A stretch of 13,095 nucleotides of DNA from Flavobacteriaceae bacterium (GTDB lineage: Bacteria > Bacteroidota > Bacteroidia > Flavobacteriales > Flavobacteriaceae): contig PAUJ01000040.1 in the NCBI GenBank assembly GCA_002713705.1, positions 1 through 13,095 of the forward strand, given 5' to 3'. Made by a program: the position numbers and the translations under genes. Shown here piece by piece: positions 6,651 through 12,992 of the stretch; the stretch's first letter is position 1; the number at the start of each line of letters is the position of its first letter. A model generated the notes under the pieces. It made no database searches, was not told the DNA's origin, and was given only the letters and a program-made list of their open reading frames with translations.

Positions 6651-6712
6651 AATCTTATTATACAATACATAACAAAAAATAATTACTCCTTTTATTTAAT
6701 TTATTTTTTATT

Positions 6713-8890
6713 ATGAAAAAACAACTAATTACCGCTGTATTAACTTTATTATTTTTTAATTTATCGGCACAAGAGAAAGTTCAAGACAGTACCAAAGTTC
6801 AAATTCTTGAGGAAGTTTTAGTACAATCGATTCGAGTAAGCGCAGATTCTCCAATTACACATTCGAATATAGATAAAGCAGCGTTGGCTAAAACAAATCT
6901 AGGTCAAGATATTCCGGTACTATTAAATTATTTACCATCAGTAGTTACCACAACAGATGCTGGTGCAGGAATTGGATATACATCGATACGTGTTAGAGGT
7001 AGTGACGCTACAAGAGTGAATATTACCATTAATGGGATCCCATATAATGACTCTGAAAGTCAAGGAACTTTTTGGGTAAACATGCCGGATTTTGCATCAT
7101 CTATAGAAAATTTACAATTACAGCGTGGTGTTGGAACATCAACCAATGGATCGGGATCATTTGGAGCCAGTATAAACATTTTAAGCGATGCAATTTCAGA
7201 AAAAACTTATGGTGAAATTGGTCTAGCTGGAGGGTCTTTTAATTCGCAAAAGTATAATGTAAAGTTTAGCACAGGGTTATTAAATAATCATATTGAACTG
7301 TCCGGTAGGCTTTCAAAAATTTCTTCGGATGGATATATTGATAGGGCAACTTCAGATTTAAAATCTTATTTTTTACAAGGTGCATATGTCAACGATAATA
7401 CTCTTATAAAAGCATTAGTTTTTGGTGGAAAAGAAAAAACGTATCAAGCATGGTATGGTATTGATGCTGAAACTTTAGAAACCGATAGGACATTTAACCC
7501 ATCAGGAATATACACTGATGACGAAGGGAATGTTAAGTTTTACGACAATGAAACTGATAATTATTCTCAAGATCATTATCAATTATTTTGGAATCAAAAA
7601 ATCCATAATTATTGGACTACAAGTTTAGGTTTAAATTATACTTATGGTAGGGGATATTACGAGCAGTATAAAGAAGATCAAGATTTTGATTTTTATAATT
7701 TAGACCCCATCATTATCAGTGAAGAAATTATAAATACCACCGACTTAATAAGAAGACGTTGGTTAGATAATGATTATTATGTTGTCAATGCCAATGTAAA
7801 TTACAAGAAAGATCAATTGGATATTTCAGCTGGAGCTTTTTATAGTCATTACGATGGCGATCATTTTGGAGAAATAATTTGGTCTCAATATGCTAGCAAT
7901 TCTGAAATAAGAGATCGTTATTATGAAGGGAATGGAGCAAAAAACGAATTCACTTTATTTGCAAAAACCACCTATTATATTAATGATCGATGGATTGCAT
8001 ATGGAGATTTACAAGGTAGATTTATAAATTATAAAACTTCAGGAGTAACCTCGGATAAAATTCCTTTAGAGGTTGATGAAGATTATAATTTTTTCAATCC
8101 AAAAGCAGGACTAACTTTTGAGCTAAGTCAAAAAAATCAGCTTTACGCTTCTTATGGAAGAGCACAACGAGAACCCAATAGGAATGATTTTGAAAATGGT
8201 ATCACAAAACCAGAAAAATTAAATGATTATGAGTTAGGATGGCGTTTTGCTGCAAAGAAAACAAAAGTGAGTACGAATCTTTATTTTATGGATTACAAAG
8301 ATCAGTTAGTACTTACTGGCGCTATAGATGATGTAGGTGCTCCTGTTAGAGCTACAAGCGGCAAAAGCTATCGTTTAGGCTTAGAAATTGATGCAGTATT
8401 TTCGATTTTTGAAAACTTTAAAATCCTACCCAATATTGCTTTAAGTACGAACAAAAATAAAGATTTTGTTGCTTCTATTGATGGTTATTTTACAAATTTA
8501 GGAACTACTAATATTTCATTTTCTCCAAGCGTTATTGCGGCTAATAAAATTGAATATAAACCTTTAAAGAATCTTCAATTAGGATTGTATTCTAAATACG
8601 TTGGCAAACAGTATATGGGGAATGTAGATAGTGATGTTTCACAGTTAGAGGCCTATTTTATAAACGATTTTAATATTTCTTATAGCTTAAATAACATTCC
8701 TTTTTTAAGAGAAATTGTATTAACAGGATTGGTAAATAATATTTTTAATGTGAAGTATGTATCAAATGGTTATTATTACACTTATGATGATACTTTTTCG
8801 GTTCCAGGTGTTACAACGACAGTAGAAGGCACCGGATATTATCCCCAAGCAACCATTAACTTTTTAATTGGGGCTATTATAAAATTATAA
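6713..8890 (+). CDS. TonB-dependent outer-membrane receptor, likely for thiamine or a precursor
   Basis: The 725-residue protein has a signal peptide (1-19, ending LSAQ), a short linker with a TonB-box-like EEVLVQSIRV (33-42) and a plug domain at about 45-160. The plug includes SIRVRGSDATRVNITINGIP (91-110), the GTFWVNMPDF region (118-127) and the typical LQLQRGVGTSTNGSGSFGAS block (134-153). A 22-strand-type barrel follows to a C-terminal IGAIIKL. It lacks the carboxypeptidase-like N-terminal domain of SusC proteins and has no SusD partner, so it belongs with the vitamin and metal receptors. The TPP riboswitch in its leader makes thiamine or a thiamine precursor the best substrate guess. The PnuC-type transporter and kinase upstream would complete the uptake route. 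It ends seven bases from the convergent lipoprotein stop with no visible terminator between. Confidence 0.92.
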   Translation: MKKQLITAVLTLLFFNLSAQEKVQDSTKVQILEEVLVQSIRVSADSPITHSNIDKAALAKTNLGQDIPVLLNYLPSVVTTTDAGAGIGYTSIRVRGSDATRVNITINGIPYNDSESQGTFWVNMPDFASSIENLQLQRGVGTSTNGSGSFGASINILSDAISEKTYGEIGLAGGSFNSQKYNVKFSTGLLNNHIELSGRLSKISSDGYIDRATSDLKSYFLQGAYVNDNTLIKALVFGGKEKTYQAWYGIDAETLETDRTFNPSGIYTDDEGNVKFYDNETDNYSQDHYQLFWNQKIHNYWTTSLGLNYTYGRGYYEQYKEDQDFDFYNLDPIIISEEIINTTDLIRRRWLDNDYYVVNANVNYKKDQLDISAGAFYSHYDGDHFGEIIWSQYASNSEIRDRYYEGNGAKNEFTLFAKTTYYINDRWIAYGDLQGRFINYKTSGVTSDKIPLEVDEDYNFFNPKAGLTFELSQKNQLYASYGRAQREPNRNDFENGITKPEKLNDYELGWRFAAKKTKVSTNLYFMDYKDQLVLTGAIDDVGAPVRATSGKSYRLGLEIDAVFSIFENFKILPNIALSTNKNKDFVASIDGYFTNLGTTNISFSPSVIAANKIEYKPLKNLQLGLYSKYVGKQYMGNVDSDVSQLEAYFINDFNISYSLNNIPFLREIVLTGLVNNIFNVKYVSNGYYYTYDDTFSVPGVTTTVEGTGYYPQATINFLIGAIIKL

Positions 8891-8897
8891 CTGGATA

Positions 8898-9341
8898 TTA
8901 ATTATAAATATTAACAACATCTCCGTTTCGTTCAGCGCGGTACTGCAACATTGGATATTTTTCGTTGTTTGGAGGAGTAAATTGTCCTGTTACTATATCA
9001 TTTTTGTTGCCATCGTCACAAGGACAAGTTGCGATTATTCCAATCACGTCCATTTTTGAACATGAGCTTGGGTTGTGATTAGGGTCGCTTAATTCAGAAG
9101 CAGTATATAAATCGGTGTTAATACAATAAATAATAATTCCTTTAATACCTTGATTGGTTACAATAATACTATTTCCTGGGAATTTTAAATCGGTATATTC
9201 CGGAAGATTTAAGTTTAAGCTTAAGCTCACTGGAGGAGTAACTAAATAGGGGTTCGGATTTTGATTATTATCATCACTACTATTACAAGATATTAAAGTA
9301 ATACTTAATAATAATACGATTGCTATTTTTTTCATTTTCAT
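8898..9341 (-). CDS. Small lipoprotein with degenerate Rieske-like pattern
   Basis: From ATG 9339-9341 the protein has 147 residues; ATG 9333-9335 (MKKIAIVLL) is an equally good start. The open frame also extends to ATG 9354-9356, but that codon lies inside a predicted -7 box and is unlikely to be translated. A lipobox LISC at residues 16-19 predicts a membrane lipoprotein, followed by an Asn/Asp-rich linker. The body has GIKGIIIYCIN, SSCSKM (Cys94) and CPCDDG (Cys106, Cys108), ending in YPMLQYRAERNGDVVNIYN. The order CxxM then CPCDDG and the final strands look like a Rieske [2Fe-2S] domain (CxH then CPCHG), but both cluster histidines are replaced. It therefore probably cannot hold a classical Rieske cluster. 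Function unknown. Confidence 0.75.
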   Translation of the reverse strand: MKMKKIAIVLLLSITLISCNSSDDNNQNPNPYLVTPPVSLSLNLNLPEYTDLKFPGNSIIVTNQGIKGIIIYCINTDLYTASELSDPNHNPSSCSKMDVIGIIATCPCDDGNKNDIVTGQFTPPNNEKYPMLQYRAERNGDVVNIYN

Positions 9342-9353
9342 AGTATTGTATAG

Positions 9354-9361
9354 CAAAAATA
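9354..9361 (-). promoter_or_regulatory. Predicted -7 promoter element for the lipoprotein gene
   Basis: The minus strand reads TATTTTTG, a full match to TAnnTTTG, inside GTATTTTTGC, identical to the box before ahcY. It implies initiation near 9349 and a leader of roughly 7-14 bases, and it decides against the first ATG of the frame. Confidence 0.55.
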
Positions 9362-9393
9362 CAATAAAAAATAGATGATATTTTTATTTTTAC

Positions 9394-9401
9394 TATCTTT
9401 G
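9394..9401 (+). promoter_or_regulatory. Predicted -7 promoter element for greA
   Basis: TATCTTTG is a full match to TAnnTTTG. Initiation would be near 9406, leaving a leader of about 94 bases before the greA ATG. It lies back to back with the lipoprotein promoter, the boxes being 32 bases apart, so the two -33 regions must overlap. Confidence 0.6.
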
Positions 9402-9410
9402 TATGTAGTG

Positions 9411-9435
9411 ATCCCATCTTGTGTGGGATTTTTTT
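9411..9435 (+). terminator. Intrinsic terminator inside the greA leader
   Basis: ATCCCAT (9411-9417) pairs with GTGGGAT (9423-9429) around CTTGT, seven pairs with one T-G, followed by seven T (9429-9435). No plus-strand gene ends nearby: the receptor stops at 8890 and the intervening lipoprotein gene runs the other way. The terminator is therefore placed to act on transcripts starting at the greA promoter, as an attenuator or the source of a very short RNA. Confidence 0.7.
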
Positions 9436-9439
9436 ATTG

Positions 9440-9451
9440 CTGCGAAAGCAG
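9440..9451 (+). promoter_or_regulatory. Small GNRA-capped hairpin in the greA leader
   Basis: CTGC-GAAA-GCAG forms a four-pair stem with a stable GAAA tetraloop just after the T tract of the leader terminator. It is short and could be incidental, but together with the terminator it makes the greA leader a structured RNA. Confidence 0.4.
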
Positions 9452-9499
9452 GATTGTTTTTATTAAAAAACAGATTACAATTATTTAAAAATTAAGTTT

Positions 9500-9976
9500 A
9501 TGAGTAAAGTGTCATATTATACCGCAGAAGGATTAAAAAAATTAAGAGACGAGTTAAACCAGCTAAAAGATGTAGAGCGTCCGAAAGCATCTCAAGATAT
9601 AGCGGAAGCGAGAGATAAAGGAGATTTAAGTGAAAATGCAGAATACGATGCTGCTAAAGAAGCCCAAGGAATGTTAGAAATGCATATTTCAAGATTAGAA
9701 GAAACTTTATCAACAGCAAGAATAATAGATGAATCTCAATTAGATACTTCAAAAGCATTAATACATTCTACAGTAAAGATTAGAAATCAATCCAATGGTT
9801 TAGAAATGACTTATAAATTAGTGGCTCAAAGTGAAGCGGATTTATCTACTGGTAAAATATCGGTAGATTCCCCAATTGGAAAAGGTCTATTGGGAAAACA
9901 AGTGGGAGATGTTGCTGAGGTTATGGTACCTAATGGCACTATGAAGTTTACGGTTGTTGAATTAAGCAGAGTTTAA
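9500..9976 (+). CDS. greA: Transcription elongation factor GreA
   Basis: GreA enters the secondary channel of RNA polymerase and stimulates cleavage of backtracked transcripts. The 158-residue length is standard. The N-terminal coiled coil (about 1-75) carries the acidic tip GDLSENAEYDAAKE (41-54), with the magnesium-positioning Asp42 and Glu45 in place. The C-terminal FKBP-like domain has the signature SPIGKGLLGKQVGD (124-137) and ends in MKFTVVELSRV. The HIT gene follows after two bases, indicating an operon. The leader contains an intrinsic terminator after the promoter, which suggests attenuation or autoregulation. No residue is missing. Confidence 0.97.
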   Translation: MSKVSYYTAEGLKKLRDELNQLKDVERPKASQDIAEARDKGDLSENAEYDAAKEAQGMLEMHISRLEETLSTARIIDESQLDTSKALIHSTVKIRNQSNGLEMTYKLVAQSEADLSTGKISVDSPIGKGLLGKQVGDVAEVMVPNGTMKFTVVELSRV

Positions 9977-9978
9977 TT

Positions 9979-10368
9979 ATGGCTTCTATATTTACGAAAA
10001 TTATTAATGGAGAACTCCCGTGTTATAAAATTGTTGAAGACGATCATTTTATTGCGTTTTTAGATATAGATCCAAATGCAAAAGGCCATACTCTTTGTGT
10101 TCCAAAAAAGGAAGTTGATAAACTATTAGATCTTGATGAAGAAACCTATCTAGGATTAATGCAATTTGCTAGAAAGGTGGGAATAGCAATTGAAAAAACA
10201 CTGGTTTGTAATCGAGTTGGAATGTCTGTGATTGGTTTAGAAGTTCCTCATGTTCACGTGCATTTAATTCCATTAAATGAGATGAAAGACATGTCTTTTA
10301 AACATAAAATAGCGATGGATAACGAAGCGTTTATTGCTTTGGCAAAAAAAATTAAATCTAACTATTAA
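9979..10368 (+). CDS. HIT-family (HINT-like) nucleoside phosphoramidate hydrolase
   Basis: HINT-type proteins hydrolyse AMP-lysine and other adenosine phosphoramidates or mixed anhydrides in the cytoplasm. The 129-residue protein has the N-terminal IFTKIINGELPCYKIVEDD block with the nucleotide-contacting FLDIDPNAKGHTLCVPKKE (about 27-45), and the catalytic histidine triad HVHVHLIPL (91-99). It lacks the zinc-binding cysteines expected in some HIT branches, consistent with the HINT/YcfF group. It sits two bases after greA and is probably co-transcribed. Its stop overlaps the stop of the convergent histidine kinase gene by four bases. Confidence 0.93.
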   Translation: MASIFTKIINGELPCYKIVEDDHFIAFLDIDPNAKGHTLCVPKKEVDKLLDLDEETYLGLMQFARKVGIAIEKTLVCNRVGMSVIGLEVPHVHVHLIPLNEMKDMSFKHKIAMDNEAFIALAKKIKSNY

Positions 10369-11519
10369 TCGTTTTGTAAGTATAAGATAATTTCCATGGT
10401 AGTTCCCTCACTAGGGTTGCTTTTTAAAACTCGTATCCTGCCTTTGTGATAGCCTTCAATAATTCTTTTTGCTAGGGAAAGTCCCAATCCCCATCCTCTT
10501 CTCTTAGATGTAAAACCTGGACTAAATATTTTATTAAAATCCTTTTTTGGAATTCCTTTTCCAGTATCAGAAATTCGAATAAAAGCAGATTTTAAATTAG
10601 TAGTTATAGAAATTTCTATATCTCCTTTTCCTTTCATAGCGTCTATTCCGTTTTTAACAATATTTTCGATGGTCCAACTATATAATTGTGGATTTAAATT
10701 AACCATTAAGGGAGTCTCTGGAATGTCCAAGGAGAAATTAATAAGCTTCGAGGAACGTCTTTGTATGTAATCGAAAGAAGCTTTAGTTTCTTTAACAACA
10801 TCTGTTTTTTCCATAGTAGGAACGGATCCAACTTTAGAAAATCGATCGGTAATTATTTTTAAGCGCTCAATGTCTTTTTCTATTTCATGAATATAATCTG
10901 GATTTACATTTTCAGATTTTAATATCTCAGCCCAACCAACCAACGAAGATAATGGTGTGCCTATTTGATGTGCCGTTTCTTTTGCCATGCCTGCCCAAAG
11001 TTTATTTTGTTCGGAAGCTTTTGCGGTCCTAAAAAAGAAATAAATTGCAAAAAAGAAAAGTAACATAATGAAGATAAGCAGGACCGGATAAAATTTTATT
11101 TTATTGATGAGTGGTGAATTACCAAAATAAATAGTCTGTAATAATTCATTGTTATAAAATACTTTTATAGGTTCGTATTCTTCAGTAAATTGTTCAATTA
11201 GTCGGTCTCTTTTTTTTGGTGTATTAATTTTATTTTTAGGAATATTTCTATGAATATAAGTTCCTTCTTTGGGACTATATGAAATCATAGGAGTAGTATT
11301 GTTAGTCTCTAAAACTTCTAATGATGTTTCACTAAAACTTAGTTTTAATTGATCACTTTTTTTTATGTCTTTTTGAGCTGTTGCCCAAATTTCCATTTTT
11401 GTCAGTTCATTTTCTTTTAATATTTTGAAAAAAGAAAAAGTATTCCAAATAATTAATGAAATGATAGTTATTGAAGAGATGAATAATAACAAACGAGTTG
11501 TTGAGGTATTTTTTAGCAT
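10365..11519 (-). CDS. Membrane sensor histidine kinase (orphan)
   Basis: The 384-residue protein has a membrane segment at about 10-31, an extracytoplasmic sensor region at about 32-140, a second segment at about 142-163 and the kinase core. The dimerisation box is ETAHQIGTPLSSL with phospho-acceptor His184; HQxGTP replaces the commoner HExxTP. The ATP-binding domain shows the N box ENIVKNGIDAM (285-295), the G1 box DTGKGIP (318-324), FSPGFTSK (332-339), the G2 box GWGLGLSLA (342-350) and GTTMEI (372-377). No HAMP domain is evident between segment two and His184. No response regulator is adjacent, so its partner must be elsewhere. TATATTTA on the minus strand (11556-11563) is a near match to the -7 element. 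It converges on the HIT gene with overlapping stops and diverges from the flavin reductase gene. Confidence 0.92.
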   Translation of the reverse strand: MLKNTSTTRLLLFISSITIISLIIWNTFSFFKILKENELTKMEIWATAQKDIKKSDQLKLSFSETSLEVLETNNTTPMISYSPKEGTYIHRNIPKNKINTPKKRDRLIEQFTEEYEPIKVFYNNELLQTIYFGNSPLINKIKFYPVLLIFIMLLFFFAIYFFFRTAKASEQNKLWAGMAKETAHQIGTPLSSLVGWAEILKSENVNPDYIHEIEKDIERLKIITDRFSKVGSVPTMEKTDVVKETKASFDYIQRRSSKLINFSLDIPETPLMVNLNPQLYSWTIENIVKNGIDAMKGKGDIEISITTNLKSAFIRISDTGKGIPKKDFNKIFSPGFTSKRRGWGLGLSLAKRIIEGYHKGRIRVLKSNPSEGTTMEIILYLQND

Positions 11520-11620
11520 ATTTTTTTAATATAATTCGCTTTTGATGCTTTAGAGTAAATATAAAGTAAATATGTTGATATTATTGTATAAACATATTTT
11601 TACACAAGTAGCGGTTTCGA

Positions 11621-11628
11621 TATATTTG
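11621..11628 (+). promoter_or_regulatory. Predicted -7 promoter element for the flavin reductase operon
   Basis: TATATTTG is a full match to TAnnTTTG and ends six bases before the ATG chosen for the gene. The implied mRNA would have almost no leader. It also argues that the longer frame from 11572 is not translated. Confidence 0.5.
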
Positions 11629-11634
11629 CAAACG

Positions 11635-12522
11635 ATGATTTCAATTACACCAAAAGAAGTTAGTACCGCAAAATTACATGGTTATTTATTAAGCGCTGTT
11701 TCACCGCGCCCTATTGCTTTTGCGAGTACAATGGATAAAGATGGAAATGTAAATTTATCACCTTTTAGTTTTTTTAATGTTTTTAGTGCCAATCCACCCA
11801 TATTAATTTTTTCGCCTGCGAGAAGGGTCCGAGACAACACAACTAAACATACCCTAGAAAATGTATTAAAAACAAAAGAGGTGGTTATAAATATTGTTAA
11901 TTTTGAGATGGTACAACAAATGTCATTGTCATCTACCGAATACCCAGATGGTGTTAATGAGTTTGTAAAATCTGGATTTACTCAAGTGCCTTCAGACATG
12001 GTAAAGCCTCCTAGAGTAGGAGAAGCTCCAGTTCAATTTGAATGTAAAGTTAATGATGTAATTGAATTGGGTACCGAAGGTGGAGCTGGAAATTTAATAA
12101 TAGCTGAGGTAGTTAAATTACATATTAAAGAGTCTGTTTTAGACGCTGAAGGTAAAATTGATGAAGTGAAAATTGATACTGTTGCCCGTATGGGAGCCAA
12201 CTGGTATAACAGATCTAAGGAAGGAATGTTTGAAGTGCTAAAACCTATTAGGACAATGGGAATAGGAGTAGATGCCTTACCAATATCAATTAGAAACAGT
12301 ACTGTTTTAACAGGAAATGACCTAGGTATTTTAGGAAATTCTGAAAAAACACCGAATGAAGAAGAAGTTAGAGAATTTATAAAGTTGGGAATTGATAAAT
12401 GCCCACATATTGACCTTACTAAAAAAGAGAATACTCAAAAACAAGCAAAAGATATGTTGCAAAAGGGGATTGTTTTTGATGCTTTTAGATTACTACTAGC
12501 AATAGATTTAATGAACAAATAA
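11635..12522 (+). CDS. Flavin reductase-like (FMN-binding split barrel) protein
   Basis: This family binds FMN in a split beta-barrel and includes NAD(P)H:flavin oxidoreductases that feed reduced flavin to partner enzymes. From ATG 11635 (MISITPKEVSTAKLHGYL) the protein has 295 residues. Its signature blocks are SPRPIAFAST (23-32), NLSPFSFFNVFSANPPILIF (40-59) and PARRVRDNTTKHT (61-73), followed by VVINIVNFEM. The frame opens upstream at 11572, but the extra 21 residues are hydrophobic and unlike the family, and they cover the predicted promoter. DUF3127 follows after 11 bases, so the two probably form an operon. Physiological partner and electron acceptor are unknown. No adjacent monooxygenase is present. 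Confidence 0.88.
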   Translation: MISITPKEVSTAKLHGYLLSAVSPRPIAFASTMDKDGNVNLSPFSFFNVFSANPPILIFSPARRVRDNTTKHTLENVLKTKEVVINIVNFEMVQQMSLSSTEYPDGVNEFVKSGFTQVPSDMVKPPRVGEAPVQFECKVNDVIELGTEGGAGNLIIAEVVKLHIKESVLDAEGKIDEVKIDTVARMGANWYNRSKEGMFEVLKPIRTMGIGVDALPISIRNSTVLTGNDLGILGNSEKTPNEEEVREFIKLGIDKCPHIDLTKKENTQKQAKDMLQKGIVFDAFRLLLAIDLMNK

Positions 12523-12533
12523 TAGATTAAAAG

Positions 12534-12917
12534 ATGGAAGTACAAGGAAAGATTAAACTAATTGGAGAAACACAAACTTTTGGAAGCAATGGATTTCAAA
12601 AAAGAGAAGTAGTTGTCACTACAGCAGAGCAATATCCGCAATCTATTATGGTGGAATTTGTTCAAGACAAAACGGATTTACTAAATAATTTTGCAGCTGG
12701 GCAAGATGTAAAAATTAGCATCAATTTAAGAGGTAGAGAGTGGACCAATCCACAAGGAGAAATAAAGTATTTTAACTCTATACAAGGATGGAGAATAGAA
12801 AATTTAGCAGCTTCATCGGGACCAGGTTCCCCAGATATGCCACCAATGCCACCAGAAGAAGCTTTTCAACCAGCAGATAATATTAAAACAGAAGCAGAAG
12901 ATGACCTTCCCTTCTAA
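12534..12917 (+). CDS. DUF3127 OB-fold protein with SSB-like C-terminal tip
   Basis: Residues 1 to about 91 match what I know of DUF3127: MEVQGKIKLIGETQTFGSNG, KREVVVTT, MVEFVQDK, VKISINLRGREW and YFNSIQGWRIENL. This is an OB-like beta-barrel pattern related to single-stranded DNA-binding proteins. A Pro/Ser/Gly-rich linker (about 92-117) leads to the acidic end EAEDDLPF (120-127). This closely resembles the DDDIPF tip by which bacterial SSB recruits repair and replication partners. The architecture OB fold, disordered linker, acidic-aromatic tip is that of SSB, in a smaller protein. A role in nucleic-acid binding is therefore inferred, not shown. It follows the flavin reductase gene and is followed by a terminator. 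Confidence 0.85.
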   Translation: MEVQGKIKLIGETQTFGSNGFQKREVVVTTAEQYPQSIMVEFVQDKTDLLNNFAAGQDVKISINLRGREWTNPQGEIKYFNSIQGWRIENLAASSGPGSPDMPPMPPEEAFQPADNIKTEAEDDLPF

Positions 12918-12936
12918 ATAAAAAGTTTTATTAATT

Positions 12937-12978
12937 AAAAACCTAAAGATTAGTATTTTACAGTTTTTAGGTTTTTTT
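12937..12978 (+). terminator. Intrinsic terminator after the DUF3127 gene
   Basis: AAAAACCTAAA (12937-12947) pairs with TTTAGGTTTTT (12966-12976) over eleven pairs with an 18-base loop, and the T run continues to 12978. It starts 20 bases after the DUF3127 stop. The right arm can alternatively pair with AAAAAACCTA (12983-12992), which abuts the aat start codon. Confidence 0.75.
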
Positions 12979-12992
12979 ATTTAAAAAACCTA

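Noticed and set aside
8885..8905. Possible terminator between the receptor and lipoprotein genes
   Set aside because: Only AT-rich repeats such as TTATAA are present; there is no GC-containing stem followed by a T tract.
11572..11634. 21-residue N-terminal extension of the flavin reductase
   Set aside because: The sequence is unlike the family start and contains the predicted -7 box.
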